NCBI RefSeq assembly: GCF_021432085.1
Contig: NZ_CP090366.1
Span: 3,100,001-3,164,000, forward strand
From: Stutzerimonas kunmingensis
Lineage (GTDB): Bacteria > Pseudomonadota > Gammaproteobacteria > Pseudomonadales > Pseudomonadaceae
Direction: 5' to 3'
Length of the DNA stretch: 64,000 bases
Shown here: positions 8,858 to 18,542 of the stretch, piece after piece
Layout: every line of letters begins with the position of its first letter
Position numbering within the stretch: the stretch's first letter is position 1
Position numbers and translations under genes: made by a program
Notes under the pieces: generated by a model
What the model was told of the DNA's origin: nothing
What the model saw: the letters and a program-made list of their open reading frames with translations, nothing else
Databases searched by the model: none

Positions 8858-10288
8858 CTACTGGGCATCCCGGCACAGTTCCGAAGCCAGCTGCCCGAGT
8901 GTCCGCAGCGCCCGCTCGGTCTCGTTATTCCAGGGCAGCCCACAGTTGAGACGAATGCAGTGGTTGAATTGTTCAGTGTTGCTGAAGATCAGTCCCGGCG
9001 CGATGCTGATCCCCCGCTCCAGCGCCCTGACGTGCAGGTCCTGGGTATTGACCCGCACCGGCAGGCTGACCCAGAGGATGAAGTTGCCCTTGGGGCGCGT
9101 CATCTGTGTGCCTTCCGGGAAGTAGCGCTGTACCGCCAGCTGAAACGCGCTGAGATTCTTGCGGTACTCCTGGCGGATGGCACGCAGGTGTCGATCGTAA
9201 CCCCCGTTCTCCAGATAAGCCGCCACACCCATCTGAGTGACGCTGCACGCCGAATGGGTGCTGAAGGTCTGCAGGCGCTCGATCTCGGCCTGATGGCGCC
9301 CGGCGATGACCCAACCGATCCGCACCCCCGGCGAAAGCGTCTTGGAAAAGCTGGAACAGTAGATGACACGTCCGTCCCGATCATTGGACTTGAGCGCCTT
9401 GTACTGGCCCTGGTCGAACATCAGTTCGCCATAGATATCGTCCTCGACGATCTGGATGTCGAAACGCGCCGCCAGGCTCAGCAGCTGCTTCTGGCGGTGG
9501 TCAGGCATGCTCACGCCCAGCGGATTGCTCAGGCGCGCGGTCAGCACCAGCGCCTTGATCGGCCACTGCCCTGCCGCAAGCTGCAGCGCCTCAAGGCTCA
9601 TTCCGGTATCCGGGTCGCTGGGTATCTCGATGACCTTCAGACCGAGCAGATCGGCCAGTTGCAGCAAGCCGTAATAGGTCGGCGACTCGGCGGCGATGAG
9701 ATCGCCCGGCTTGGTCAGAACCCGCAGTGACATCTGCAGCGCGTCAACGCAGCCGTGGGTGATGACGATCTCGCTCGAATCCACCACCACACCGGCATCG
9801 CGCATGCGAATCGCCACCTGGCGGCGCAGCGGCTCGTAGCCCGGGCTGAACATGTAGCTGAACGCCCGCGGGCTGTGAAACCGCGTGACCTTGGCCAGCT
9901 GCTGGTGCAACGCCCGCACCGGCAGGTAATCCACATGCGGCACGGCCGCCCCCAGCGGAATCAGCCCCTCGCGGCGCGACTCGCTGAGCACCTGATTGAT
10001 GATGCTGCTGCGGGTGACCAGTTTCGGCCGCTCGACCTGGGCAATATCCGGAGTCGGCGCAGTGAGTACGGGCGTCTGGTGGACGTAGAAGCCGGACTGC
10101 GGGCGCGCACGGATCATGCCCTGATCTTCGAGATTGGCGTACGCCTGCAACACCGTGGCGTGGCTGACACTCAGCTGTCGGCTCATCTTGCGTACCGACG
10201 GCACGCGCTCGCCGGGGCGATATACGCCGCGCCGAATATCTTCGGCAAGCTGCTGGGCAATGCGCTGATAGAGCAACAGATTGGTCAT
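8858..10288 (-). CDS. MocR/PdxR-type regulator: GntR winged helix fused to class I aminotransferase
   Basis: A 476-residue regulator. Residues 1-70 form a GntR-type winged helix (GERVPSVRKMSRQLSVSHAT). The rest is an aminotransferase-fold domain with a PLP lysine in SSFSKTLSPGVRIGW and VEDDIYGEL upstream. Such proteins sense PLP or an amino compound and control neighbouring genes, often the divergent one. Here neither neighbour is an obvious target. The start at 10288 (MTNLLLYQRI) matches family N-termini. Confidence 0.9.
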   Translation of the reverse strand: MTNLLLYQRIAQQLAEDIRRGVYRPGERVPSVRKMSRQLSVSHATVLQAYANLEDQGMIRARPQSGFYVHQTPVLTAPTPDIAQVERPKLVTRSSIINQVLSESRREGLIPLGAAVPHVDYLPVRALHQQLAKVTRFHSPRAFSYMFSPGYEPLRRQVAIRMRDAGVVVDSSEIVITHGCVDALQMSLRVLTKPGDLIAAESPTYYGLLQLADLLGLKVIEIPSDPDTGMSLEALQLAAGQWPIKALVLTARLSNPLGVSMPDHRQKQLLSLAARFDIQIVEDDIYGELMFDQGQYKALKSNDRDGRVIYCSSFSKTLSPGVRIGWVIAGRHQAEIERLQTFSTHSACSVTQMGVAAYLENGGYDRHLRAIRQEYRKNLSAFQLAVQRYFPEGTQMTRPKGNFILWVSLPVRVNTQDLHVRALERGISIAPGLIFSNTEQFNHCIRLNCGLPWNNETERALRTLGQLASELCRDAQ

Positions 10289-10398
10289 CTCGCCGGTCTC
10301 CTGCCAACTGAACCGTAACAGTAGCGCACTGCTGGAGACCCAGACCAATACAGTTAGGTCACGTCTAGGCGAAACAGTCTGCTCAGATGGCCGCGCGA

Positions 10399-11196
10399 CT
10401 AACGGTCGGGACCGAGATTGCCTTCCGCGTCGGAGAATAGGATCTCAACGCGACGGTTCTGCGCGCGACCGCGTGCCGAGGCGTTCTCGGCCAACGGAAA
10501 GCGCTCACCATAGCCGCGCACCTCTACCCGCTCGGCAGCGACGCCAAGATTGATCAGCAGATCCGCCACCGTTTGCGCCCGCGCCTGTGACAGCGCGAGA
10601 TTCTCCTGGGCATCGCCGCGGCTGTCGCTGTATCCCTCGATGCGAATCTTGCGCTGCGGATTGAGCTGGAGGAAATGCACCAGCTTGAGCAAGGTGCGAT
10701 TGGCCGTGTGGCTGAGGTCGGCACTGCCGGCACGAAACAGCACGTCGCCCAGCGTCATGACCATGCCGCGATCGGTTTCGCTGGCAGCCAGGCTCATCAT
10801 CTGGTCTTCCAGCCAGCGACCCTGTTGCTCGGCGGTCATCAACCTGGCGTCCTGCAGCATGCGCCGCAGCCGGTCGCGCTCCATCTCCAGGCGTGCGACC
10901 TGTTCCTGATGCTGCAGCAGCTCACCCTGCTGCGCGGCGATTTCGCTGTAGCGCTGACTCAGGTATGCGTAATGCCGGGCGTCGGCGGCGCCCCCCCAGT
11001 ACTGGTTGAAACGCTCGGCACGTTGCTGCGTTTCGAGCGCACGCTGAATATCCTTTGGCGCGCTGCGCTGGACCATGCTGTCCGCCTGAATGCGTTGCAG
11101 CGCGGCAGATGCGCGTTTCAATTCGAGCTCGGTCTGCGACGTCGAGCAACCAGCCAGTATCAGCCCAGCCAGGGCTATCGCAAATCCCCTTCTCAC
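10399..11196 (-). CDS. OmpA-family lipoprotein with coiled-coil N-terminal half
   Basis: A 265-residue lipoprotein (lipobox LAGC at residues 13-16). The N-terminal half is helical and charged and probably coiled coil. The C-terminal OmpA-like domain (about residues 145-255) carries the peptidoglycan-binding pattern LALSQARAQTVADLLINLGV with GYGERFPLAEN and ends with NRRVEILFSD. It should tether the envelope to the cell wall. Its start overlaps the upstream DUF4398 gene by four bases, so the pair is translationally coupled. Confidence 0.88.
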   Translation of the reverse strand: MRRGFAIALAGLILAGCSTSQTELELKRASAALQRIQADSMVQRSAPKDIQRALETQQRAERFNQYWGGAADARHYAYLSQRYSEIAAQQGELLQHQEQVARLEMERDRLRRMLQDARLMTAEQQGRWLEDQMMSLAASETDRGMVMTLGDVLFRAGSADLSHTANRTLLKLVHFLQLNPQRKIRIEGYSDSRGDAQENLALSQARAQTVADLLINLGVAAERVEVRGYGERFPLAENASARGRAQNRRVEILFSDAEGNLGPDR

Positions 11197-11549
11197 CTGG
11201 CCTCCCCCAGCAACTGCCGTAGCCGCTGAATGCGACGATTCAGATCGTCGATCTGCGCCTCGCGCTTGTCCTTCAGAACCCTGCTCTCCGCCAGACGAGC
11301 ATCCAGCTCCGCTTGCTCGCCCAGCAGCCGGGCTTTGCGATTATCGCCTGCCTCGAGTGCCTCCTGGGCCTTGCTCAACTTGCTTTCGGCCAGCACAAGC
11401 TCCTCGTACGCATCGGTTGCGCCTACGGAGCGTGCCTGCGCCACGGCCTGCGAGCTCAGGCGCAGTTGTTCTGTCGGGGCGGGATCACTGGCACAGCCAG
11501 TCAGGAAAACCAGGACCAGAAATGGGCTGGCGAAAAGTCTTTTCAACAC
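11193..11549 (-). CDS. DUF4398-domain lipoprotein
   Basis: A 118-residue lipoprotein (lipobox LTGC, Cys19). The mature part is helical and rich in Ala, Glu and Arg (AESKLSKAQEALEAGDNRKA), matching DUF4398, which is usually encoded next to an OmpA-like lipoprotein as it is here. Function unknown; probably a periplasmic partner of the downstream protein. The stop overlaps the ATG of that gene. Confidence 0.8.
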   Translation of the reverse strand: MLKRLFASPFLVLVFLTGCASDPAPTEQLRLSSQAVAQARSVGATDAYEELVLAESKLSKAQEALEAGDNRKARLLGEQAELDARLAESRVLKDKREAQIDDLNRRIQRLRQLLGEAR

Positions 11550-11557
11550 GGCGAGTC

Positions 11558-12382
11558 CTACTTTTTCGAAGCCTTTGCCCGCTCTGACTGCTGGTTCTTC
11601 CAGACGGTCAGGTTGTGCGCCACCAGTTGCTCAGGCACACCGGCGGCGCGCAATTCTGTCATCTTCCGCGCCAGTTGTCCGCGCAGCCAGGGATCATTGC
11701 AAGCCGAGTCGTGCGAAATGGCCAGGTGCATATCCCGGCCTACCACTGGAGGCTCGAGACGCTGCACCTTGTCCAGCAGCCCCAATGCATCAGCCGCCGC
11801 GACTGCACTGTACCTCTCATGCAGCAAGTAGTCGCCATTGCCCGCCACGATCCGCTTCAGCCCCTGAGCGAGGTCGGCGACCGGCTGCAATTGCAGGTAT
11901 TTTTTCGCGAAGGCGTCGAACTCGCTACCGAAGCGGCTGGTGCCAGCGATCAAGCCGGCGTGGCCTCCCAGATCTTCACGACTGGCATAGAAGAAGCCGG
12001 GCTCATTGCGTACCCAGGCGACGGTCTGCAATTGCAGGATGGCCGGGTGGACGAAATCCAGTTCTTCGAGTCGCTGCACCGTCAGTGTCGCATCGGCCAG
12101 TACGTCGACCCGACCACTGCGCACCTCTTCGAGCGCTTTGGTTCGGTCACCGGTGTAAAGCAGGTCCAGTTTCAGATCGAGCGAGTCGGCGATCTGCCCG
12201 AGCAGGTCCGCATTGGCCCCGATCAGACGCTTCGGGTTCTGCGGATCGCGCCAGAGAAAGGGAGGGTTGTCCGCTGCGCCAGTCGCCACCAGACGGTCGC
12301 ACTTCCCCGCTGCCGCTGCCGTGAATGGCGTTGCCAACACCAGCGCGACCATGGCCAATTTCAACGGAAAAGCGAAACGCAT
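11558..12382 (-). CDS. Periplasmic solute-binding protein, family 3 type
   Basis: A 274-residue exported protein with a signal peptide (KLAMVALVLATPFTAAAAG) and the layout of family 3 amino acid/polar solute-binding proteins: DNPPFLWRD, the ligand-domain crossover RSGRVDVLADATLTVQRLEELDF, and GTSRFGSEFDAF in the second lobe. No transporter permease is nearby, so it may serve as a sensor or orphan receptor. It lies nine bases upstream of the DUF4398 gene and is probably in one operon with the two lipoproteins. The start at 12382 is chosen because the signal peptide begins there. Confidence 0.82.
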   Translation of the reverse strand: MRFAFPLKLAMVALVLATPFTAAAAGKCDRLVATGAADNPPFLWRDPQNPKRLIGANADLLGQIADSLDLKLDLLYTGDRTKALEEVRSGRVDVLADATLTVQRLEELDFVHPAILQLQTVAWVRNEPGFFYASREDLGGHAGLIAGTSRFGSEFDAFAKKYLQLQPVADLAQGLKRIVAGNGDYLLHERYSAVAAADALGLLDKVQRLEPPVVGRDMHLAISHDSACNDPWLRGQLARKMTELRAAGVPEQLVAHNLTVWKNQQSERAKASKK

Positions 12383-12464
12383 GAAGATCCCCTTATTGCG
12401 CGAGTTAACTGATGCTGATCGAAGTTCGCCGATGGTACACCGGCGAACCCGCCCATCGCCCATG

Positions 12465-12490
12465 AAAAAACCCGCTACATGAGCGGGTTT
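12465..12490 (-). terminator. Rho-independent terminator of etfBA
   Basis: On the minus strand AAACCCGCT pairs perfectly with AGCGGGTTT across a five-base loop and a run of T follows. It lies 19 bases after the etfA stop codon. Confidence 0.9.
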
Positions 12491-12508
12491 CTTCAACAGC
12501 GATCAGCT

Positions 12509-13438
12509 TCAGACGAGCTTTTCCAGCTCCGGCACGATCTCGAACAGATCGCCAACCAGGCCGTAGTCGGCAACCTGGAAGATCGGGGCTTCCTCGTCCT
12601 TGTTGATCGCGACGATCACCTTGGAGTCCTTCATACCCGCCAGGTGCTGGATGGCGCCGGAGATACCCACCGCGATGTACAGCTGCGGTGCAACGATCTT
12701 GCCGGTCTGTCCGACCTGCATGTCGTTGGGCACGAAGCCGGCATCGACAGCGGCACGGGAGGCACCAACAGCCGCGCCAAGCTTGTCGGCCAGCGAGTAC
12801 AGGTGCTTGAAGTTCTCGCCGTTTTGCATGCCACGACCGCCGGAAACAACGATCTTGGCAGCGGTCAGCTCGGGACGATCCGACTTGGCCAGCTCTTCGC
12901 CAACGAAAGTCGACTTGCCGGCATCGCCAGCGCCTGAGACCTGCTCGACCGCAGCCGAACCGCCGGTGGCATTCACGGCATCGAAGCCGGTGGCACGCAC
13001 GGTGATGACCTTGATGGCAGCGCTGGACTGCACGGTAGCGATGGCGTTACCGGCATAGATCGGGCGCTTGAAGGTATCGGCGCTTTCCACGGCGATGATC
13101 TCGGAGATCTGATCGACATCCAGTTGAGCAGCAACGCGCGGCAGGAAGTTCTTGCCGTTGGTGGTCGCTGCAGCCAGCACGTGGCTGTAGTTCTTCGCCA
13201 GGTCGGCGATCAGCGGCGCGACGTTTTCCGGCAGCTGATTGGCGTAAGCCGCGTCGTCAGCGACCAGTACCTTGGCCACGCCTTCGATCTGCACGGCTGC
13301 TTCACCGATGGCACCGCAGCCGCTGCCGGCTACCAGTACGTGGATGTCGCCACCGATGGCCTTGGCGGCGGCAACGGTGTTCAGAGTAGCGGCCGCGAGG
13401 ACGGCATTATTGTGTTCAGCGATAACCAGGATAGTCAT
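12509..13438 (-). CDS. etfA: Electron transfer flavoprotein alpha subunit
   Basis: The alpha subunit carries the FAD that takes electrons from acyl-CoA and other dehydrogenases and passes them to ETF-quinone oxidoreductase. Length is 309 residues. The FAD-binding C-terminal signature is clear: [38 protein letters not shown] and [12 protein letters not shown]. The gene follows etfB directly, and the quinone oxidoreductase is divergently encoded upstream. Confidence 0.97.
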   Translation of the reverse strand: MTILVIAEHNNAVLAAATLNTVAAAKAIGGDIHVLVAGSGCGAIGEAAVQIEGVAKVLVADDAAYANQLPENVAPLIADLAKNYSHVLAAATTNGKNFLPRVAAQLDVDQISEIIAVESADTFKRPIYAGNAIATVQSSAAIKVITVRATGFDAVNATGGSAAVEQVSGAGDAGKSTFVGEELAKSDRPELTAAKIVVSGGRGMQNGENFKHLYSLADKLGAAVGASRAAVDAGFVPNDMQVGQTGKIVAPQLYIAVGISGAIQHLAGMKDSKVIVAINKDEEAPIFQVADYGLVGDLFEIVPELEKLV

Positions 13439-14188
13439 TTAGATTACCTTCGCCTCGTTCTTCAGTTTCTCGACCAGTTCAGCCACGGACTTGACCTTGA
13501 TACCGGCGCTGCGGGCAGCCGGCGCTTCGACTTTCAGGGTCTTCACGGTCGACGTGGTGGTGACACCCAGTGCATCCGGAGTCAGCGTTTCCAGCGGCTT
13601 TTTCTTAGCCTTCATGATGTTCGGCAGCGACGCGTAGCGCGGCTCGTTCAGACGCAGGTCGGTGGTGACGATCGCCGGCAGGCTGAGCGCGACGGTCTGC
13701 AGGCCGCCGTCGATTTCGCGGGTCACGTTGACCTTGTCGCCAGCCACTTCCACCTTGGAGGCGAAAGTGCCCTGGGCATAGCCGGTCAGCGCGCCGAGCA
13801 TCTGCCCGGTCTGGTTGTTGTCGCTGTCGATCGCCTGCTTGCCGAGGATGACCAGCTGCGGCTGCTCCTTGTCGACCACTGCCTTGAGCAGCTTGGCGAC
13901 CGCCAGGGAGTTCAGTTCGTCGTTGGACTCGACCAGCACGGCGCGGTCGGCGCCCAGCGCCAGCGCGGTGCGCAGCTGCTCCTGGGCAGCGGTCGGACCG
14001 ATGGAGACGACGACGATTTCGCTCGCCACGCCCTTCTCTTTCAGGCGTACGGCTTCTTCCACGGCAATTTCGCAGAAGGGGTTCATCGACATCTTGACGT
14101 TGGCGAGGTCAACGCCCGAATTGTCCGCCTTGACGCGAACCTTGACGTTGTAATCGACCACTCGTTTGACAGCTACAAGAACCTTCAT
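13439..14188 (-). CDS. etfB: Electron transfer flavoprotein beta subunit
   Basis: Beta subunit of ETF, 249 residues, containing the AMP-binding fold. [19 protein letters not shown] opens the protein, [17 protein letters not shown] and [16 protein letters not shown] follow, and the recognition loop motif [17 protein letters not shown] is present. The ATG at 14188 is preceded by an AACGAGGA ribosome site; a longer in-frame extension upstream lacks homology. The stop abuts the etfA start, so the subunits are co-translated. Probably controlled from the shared 14189-14518 region. Confidence 0.97.
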   Translation of the reverse strand: MKVLVAVKRVVDYNVKVRVKADNSGVDLANVKMSMNPFCEIAVEEAVRLKEKGVASEIVVVSIGPTAAQEQLRTALALGADRAVLVESNDELNSLAVAKLLKAVVDKEQPQLVILGKQAIDSDNNQTGQMLGALTGYAQGTFASKVEVAGDKVNVTREIDGGLQTVALSLPAIVTTDLRLNEPRYASLPNIMKAKKKPLETLTPDALGVTTTSTVKTLKVEAPAARSAGIKVKSVAELVEKLKNEAKVI

Positions 14189-14391
14189 GGATTCCTCGTT
14201 ACTCTCCGGTGAATAGAATTCCGCCGAGGCGAACCGAGCCTTGCTCGTGGCTTGGGTTTTGATAGCCGCTGCCCTGTTCGGCGAGTGCAAACCGTCCGTA
14301 TCTTGACCGCAGGCCGCGGACGGGGTCAACAACGCATATGACCCGTCATAACGACGCGGTTCGGGCGATTCTAACAGGCTTCCAGAAAATT

Positions 14392-14405
14392 CAAACAAAC
14401 GTTTG
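14392..14405. promoter_or_regulatory. PsrA-like operator
   Basis: CAAACAAACGTTTG fits the published PsrA pattern of C/G-AAAC, a 2-4 base gap and GTTT-C/G. PsrA is a TetR-family repressor that responds to long-chain fatty acids and in P. aeruginosa affects etf genes. The site ends two bases before the -35 element of the rightward promoter, so a bound repressor would block it. Confidence 0.65.
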
Positions 14406-14407
14406 TA

Positions 14408-14436
14408 TTGGACCGATTCGAGCGTCTATATATAAT
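14408..14436 (+). promoter_or_regulatory. Sigma-70 promoter for ETF-quinone oxidoreductase
   Basis: TTGGAC at 14408-14413 and TATAAT at 14431-14436 are separated by exactly 17 bases, close to ideal. Transcription would begin near 14443, about 75 bases before the ATG. Confidence 0.8.
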
Positions 14437-14518
14437 GCGCCGGCCCGGCTCGGTCAGGGACCGATCACAGCCCTCCACCACTTATATAACAACCAAGCCC
14501 TGAGTAGGAGAAAGCCCA

Positions 14519-16174
14519 ATGGAACGCGAATACATGGAATTCGACGTTGTCATCGTCGGCGCCGGCCCTGCAGGCCTATCCGCAGCCTGCCGCCTGAAGC
14601 AGAAAGCCGCCGACGCTGGTCAGGAAATCAGTGTATGCGTCGTTGAGAAAGGCTCCGAAGTAGGCGCCCATATTCTATCCGGCGCAGTCTTCGAGCCGCG
14701 CGCACTGAATGAGCTGTTCCCTGACTGGAAAGAGCTCGGCGCCCCGCTCAACACGCCGGTCAAGCGTGACGATATCTACCTGCTCAAGACCGCCGAAGCC
14801 GCCAGCAAGCTGCCCAATGCACTGGTCCCCAAGACCATGCACAACGAAGGCAACTACATCATTTCCCTCGGCAACCTGTGCCGCTGGCTGGCCCAGCAGG
14901 CCGAGAACCTGGGTGTCGAGATCTACCCAGGCTTCGCCGCTCAGGAAGCGCTGATCGACGAGAACGGCGTCGTGCGCGGTATCGTCACCGGTGATCTGGG
15001 CGTCGATCGCGAAGGCAACCCGAAAGAAGGCATGTACACGCCAGGCATGGAGCTGCGTGCCAAGTACACGCTGTTCGCCGAAGGCTGCCGTGGCCACATC
15101 GGCAAGCAGCTGATCAGCCGCTTCCAGCTCAACGCCAACGTCGACCCGCAGCACTACGCCATCGGCATCAAGGAACTGTGGGACATCGACCCGGCCAAGC
15201 ATGAGCAGGGTCTGGTCGTGCACACCGCGGGCTGGCCGTTGAACGACGAAAACACTGGCGGTTCCTTCCTTTATCACCTGGAAAACAATCAGGTGGTCGT
15301 CGGCCTGATCGTCGACCTGTCGTACAGCAACCCGTATCTGTCGCCGTTCGACGAATTCCAGCGCTACAAGCACCATCCAGTGATCAAGCAGTATCTGGAA
15401 GGCGGCAAGCGCGTTTCCTATGGCGCACGTGCGATCGCCAAGGGCGGCATCAACTGCCTGCCGAAGATGGTATTCAACGGTGGTGCACTGATCGGCTGCG
15501 ACGCCGGCACCCTTAACTTCGCCAAGATCAAAGGCAGCCACACGGCGATGAAGTCCGGCATGCTGGCTGCCGAAGCCGCTGCGGACGCACTGCTGGCCGG
15601 ACGCGAAGGTGGCGACGAGCTGACCGCGTACGAAGAGGGCTTCAAGTCCAGCTGGCTGTACGACGAGCTATACAAGAGCCGCAACTTCGGCGCTGCCATT
15701 CACAAGTGGGGCGCAATCAAGGGTGGCGCGTTCAACTTCATCGATCAGAACATCTTCGGTGGCAAGATCCCCTTCACCCTGCACGACACCAAGCCGGACT
15801 ACGCCTGCCTCAAGACGGCTTCAGAGTCGAAGAAAATCGACTACCCCAAGCCGGACGGCAAGCTGAGCTTCGACAAGCTCTCCTCGGTATTCCTCTCCAA
15901 TACCAACCACGAGGAAGAGCAGCCGGTTCACTTGAAACTGACCGACCCGAGCATTCCGATCGAAAAGAACCTGCCGATGTACGACGAGCCGGCACAGCGT
16001 TACTGCCCGGCCGGCGTTTACGAGGTCGTGAGCAACGACGATGGCAGCAAGCGCTTCCAGATCAACGCGCAGAACTGCGTGCACTGCAAGACCTGCGATA
16101 TCAAGGACCCGGCGCAGAACATCACCTGGGTCGCGCCCGAAGGTACCGGCGGGCCGAACTACCCCAACATGTAA
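14519..16174 (+). CDS. Electron transfer flavoprotein-ubiquinone oxidoreductase
   Basis: A membrane-associated iron-sulfur flavoprotein of 551 residues that moves electrons from reduced ETF to the ubiquinone pool. The FAD-binding Rossmann motif VVIVGAGPAGLSAACRL is near the N-terminus, and the ferredoxin-like 4Fe-4S cluster sits near the C-terminus in NCVHCKTCDIKDP, with the earlier cysteine in RYCPAGVYE. The middle contains GGINCLPKMVFNGGALIGCD. A GGAG ribosome site precedes the ATG at 14519. Divergent from etfBA, with which it functions in fatty acid and amino acid oxidation. Confidence 0.96.
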   Translation: MEREYMEFDVVIVGAGPAGLSAACRLKQKAADAGQEISVCVVEKGSEVGAHILSGAVFEPRALNELFPDWKELGAPLNTPVKRDDIYLLKTAEAASKLPNALVPKTMHNEGNYIISLGNLCRWLAQQAENLGVEIYPGFAAQEALIDENGVVRGIVTGDLGVDREGNPKEGMYTPGMELRAKYTLFAEGCRGHIGKQLISRFQLNANVDPQHYAIGIKELWDIDPAKHEQGLVVHTAGWPLNDENTGGSFLYHLENNQVVVGLIVDLSYSNPYLSPFDEFQRYKHHPVIKQYLEGGKRVSYGARAIAKGGINCLPKMVFNGGALIGCDAGTLNFAKIKGSHTAMKSGMLAAEAAADALLAGREGGDELTAYEEGFKSSWLYDELYKSRNFGAAIHKWGAIKGGAFNFIDQNIFGGKIPFTLHDTKPDYACLKTASESKKIDYPKPDGKLSFDKLSSVFLSNTNHEEEQPVHLKLTDPSIPIEKNLPMYDEPAQRYCPAGVYEVVSNDDGSKRFQINAQNCVHCKTCDIKDPAQNITWVAPEGTGGPNYPNM

Positions 16175-16181
16175 GACCAGC

Positions 16182-16209
16182 AAAAAAGGCTCCCTCGGGA
16201 GCCTTTTTC
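16182..16209 (+). terminator. Rho-independent terminator
   Basis: AAAAAAGGCTCCC, the loop TCG and GGGAGCCTTTTT form a strong stem followed by T residues just after the ETF-quinone oxidoreductase gene. A tracts on both sides could let it serve the convergent gene too. Confidence 0.88.
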
Positions 16210-16237
16210 GATCATGGGTAACGAAACAGCCGGCGCA

Positions 16238-16807
16238 CTACTCAGCGGCGCCAATCGGGAAGAACGTCCCGCCACTCCACACACCGAGGTAATCCTTGCC
16301 ATCTACCTTGCCGGGCACCGCCAGCTCCACAAGCTCATAAAACACATTGCGATGGATCAGTGCCTCGAGGTTGGCACGCACATGCACATATGGCGCCGGC
16401 TCCTGCGTTTGCGGGTCGGTGACAACGCGCAAAGGGTGCTCTTCACCAGCCTCGACCTCGTCCTCGACATTGGTGATAAAGCACAGGCTTTGCGTCTCAC
16501 CCTCGCCACTGACTTCCAGCCGGACCGCAACGAAAGGCGCATCTTCGACCTGGATACCGACCTTCTCTACCGGTGTCACCAGGAAGTAGTCGTCGCCGTC
16601 GCGGCGAATCACCGTGGAAAACAAACGCACCATTGCCGGCCGCCCGATCGGCGAACCCTGATAGTGCCAAGTCCCGTCGCGCGCGATGCGCATGTCCAGA
16701 TCGCCACAGAACGGAGGGTTCCACAGATGCACCGGCGGCAACCCTTTCTTCTTCCCGCCAGCGGACAGCTGCGCCAGCAGATCCCCAGCCTTGCCTGTAT
16801 CGGTCAT
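16238..16807 (-). CDS. DUF1285 family protein
   Basis: A 189-residue cytoplasmic protein matching DUF1285: [20 protein letters not shown] near the start, [19 protein letters not shown] and [15 protein letters not shown] in the middle, then [20 protein letters not shown]. Function is unknown. The ATG at 16807 has a textbook GGAGG ribosome site six bases upstream. It is convergent with the ETF-quinone oxidoreductase gene. Confidence 0.88.
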   Translation of the reverse strand: MTDTGKAGDLLAQLSAGGKKKGLPPVHLWNPPFCGDLDMRIARDGTWHYQGSPIGRPAMVRLFSTVIRRDGDDYFLVTPVEKVGIQVEDAPFVAVRLEVSGEGETQSLCFITNVEDEVEAGEEHPLRVVTDPQTQEPAPYVHVRANLEALIHRNVFYELVELAVPGKVDGKDYLGVWSGGTFFPIGAAE

Positions 16808-16862
16808 TCGGTCCTCCTCGATTGAATGAGGTAATCGCCTGTTCCCGATACTGCCACATCGC

Positions 16863-17477
16863 TCAACGTGACAGGCCCAACAACCGACGAGCATAGTCCT
16901 GCAGTGGCGGACGCAAGAGTTGCTCCGGCTTTGCATCGTAGATGCCGAGCACGCCGCCACGATTACGAATGCGAGCGGTATCGACCAGATAGCGAGTTCC
17001 GGTCTCCACCAGCATCAACTGCACCACGCCGGAATCGACACCAAGGCGATCCAGTGCGCGCTGATCGTTCAGCTCGTCGAAACTGCCGATGCGATCATCA
17101 GCCGCGGCAAACCGCAGATACAGCAGATAATGCGCGCCCATTGCCGACGCTTCGGCCATTGCCTCCTCAAGCCCGAGCGGGCCACGGGCTCGACGAACCA
17201 TTGGGAAGTACTCGACAAACCCGCTGAAGGCCTCTTCGGCCACGACGTTCGGCCGCGGGTATGCGTCTCCGGGCGGCACGAAATGTCCCTGCGCGATATA
17301 GATGAATGAGTCCGGCTGCAGGCGCCAGGAGTTGGAACGACGGGTCTCGCTGTGATCCAGAATTCCGGCATCGCGAAGGTGATAACGGGTACCCTCCGCC
17401 AGGTCGCTGACCTTCATGCAGCCAGAAAGCATGAGCAATGCAAGCAAGCCAGGCACTGCCAGTAACAGAAATCGCAT
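16863..17477 (-). CDS. DUF4823 family lipoprotein
   Basis: A 204-residue lipoprotein with signal peptide [20 protein letters not shown]. The mature domain contains [20 protein letters not shown], a helix with [20 protein letters not shown] and [21 protein letters not shown], which I recognise as DUF4823. No function is known. It is transcribed in the same direction as the DUF1285 gene 55 bases downstream. The start at 17477 is set by the signal peptide. Confidence 0.82.
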   Translation of the reverse strand: MRFLLLAVPGLLALLMLSGCMKVSDLAEGTRYHLRDAGILDHSETRRSNSWRLQPDSFIYIAQGHFVPPGDAYPRPNVVAEEAFSGFVEYFPMVRRARGPLGLEEAMAEASAMGAHYLLYLRFAAADDRIGSFDELNDQRALDRLGVDSGVVQLMLVETGTRYLVDTARIRNRGGVLGIYDAKPEQLLRPPLQDYARRLLGLSR

Positions 17478-17607
17478 GGAACTCACCTCATAGGGCCGGC
17501 GACGAAAAACCGACGATTCGACAGCCAATGCAGCATCCACGCCACTTCCAGCACCGAGGCGAGCCGGTTCAGCTGGATGCTCTCGACTCCCCGCTCGAAC
17601 GAGGCGG

Positions 17608-18513
17608 CTAGAGCCCTCGCTGCCACTCCTGACGCAACGGAGCGTTACGCGGGTCTTCGATGGCCTCACGTACCCGACGCAGCAGGCCCGGTTTATCGAC
17701 ACCCAAAATGCCCTTGAGCACCAGATAATTGGACGCGTGATCGCTGCGAAAAACCGTATCGGTCAGCTGCAGATCCTCGAGCAACCACTCTAGCTCGCGA
17801 AACAGATCGGCCGGCACCAGCGGCTCGAAATCCTCGAAGGTTTGCCGAAAACGCGCTTCACCCTGCGGAAAACTGACCACCAGCGTAGACAGAAACTCGG
17901 GCTGCGCTGCATTCATCAGCCGCGCCGAATTGCGTGCGTGCTGGCGACTCAGTTGGCGACCGCCAAGCCCGTTGAGAATCATCACCGAGCGTGCGATGCC
18001 CGCCGCCCCCAGCTTATCCAGCGCGCTGAGCGTCGATTCGTAGGTCTCCCCCTTGTTGACCAGCGCCAGCACCTCATCGTCGCCGGACTCGGCGCCGACA
18101 TAGGCCATGCCGAGCCCCGCATCCGCCAGTTCCTGCAGCTCGGCAACCGACTTCTTGCGCAGGTTGCGTGGCAGGCAATAGCTCGAGACACGTTGAACTT
18201 CGGGCAGGCACTGGCGGATCTGTTCAAGGATTCTCAACAGCCGGTGGGTCGGCAACACCAAGGCGTCACCGTCGGCGAGGAATACGCGTTGCACGATCAA
18301 CTGCTCGCCGCAACGACGGATCTCGTCGAGCACCTCCGCCTCATCGCGAGCACGAAACTTCTTCTGCGGCGCGGTATACATCTCACAGAAGGTACAGCTG
18401 TTCCAGGAGCAGCCATTGGTCACCGGCAGGATCAGCGAATGCGCCTCGCTGGGTGGCCGAAATACCGGCTCGATGTAGCGGATGGGAAACTCGCTCGCGT
18501 TCATTGCGTCCAC
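17608..18513 (-). CDS. Radical SAM family protein
   Basis: A 301-residue radical SAM enzyme. The cluster-binding cysteines lie in TNGCSWNSCTFCEMY near residue 34-44, in a four-residue/two-residue spacing typical of the NGC..N.CTFC subgroup. The barrel continues with VFLADGDALVLP and a SAM-binding AYVGAESGDDEVL. The C-terminus is short, with no extra cobalamin or Fe-S domain. The reaction is unknown. In Pseudomonas such a gene lies near etf and a TetR regulator, as it does here. Confidence 0.85.
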   Translation of the reverse strand: MDAMNASEFPIRYIEPVFRPPSEAHSLILPVTNGCSWNSCTFCEMYTAPQKKFRARDEAEVLDEIRRCGEQLIVQRVFLADGDALVLPTHRLLRILEQIRQCLPEVQRVSSYCLPRNLRKKSVAELQELADAGLGMAYVGAESGDDEVLALVNKGETYESTLSALDKLGAAGIARSVMILNGLGGRQLSRQHARNSARLMNAAQPEFLSTLVVSFPQGEARFRQTFEDFEPLVPADLFRELEWLLEDLQLTDTVFRSDHASNYLVLKGILGVDKPGLLRRVREAIEDPRNAPLRQEWQRGL

Positions 18514-18542
18514 GCCTGTTCGATCTTCACGCTGCCGCCAAT

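Larger units (their letters stand above)
14189..14518. promoter_or_regulatory. Divergent control region between etfB and the ETF-quinone oxidoreductase gene
   Basis: This 330-base intergenic region holds no gene. It contains the 5' leaders of both transcripts, the PsrA-like operator at 14392-14405 and a sigma-70 promoter at 14408-14436, both described separately. The etfB promoter was not located with confidence. Confidence 0.7.
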
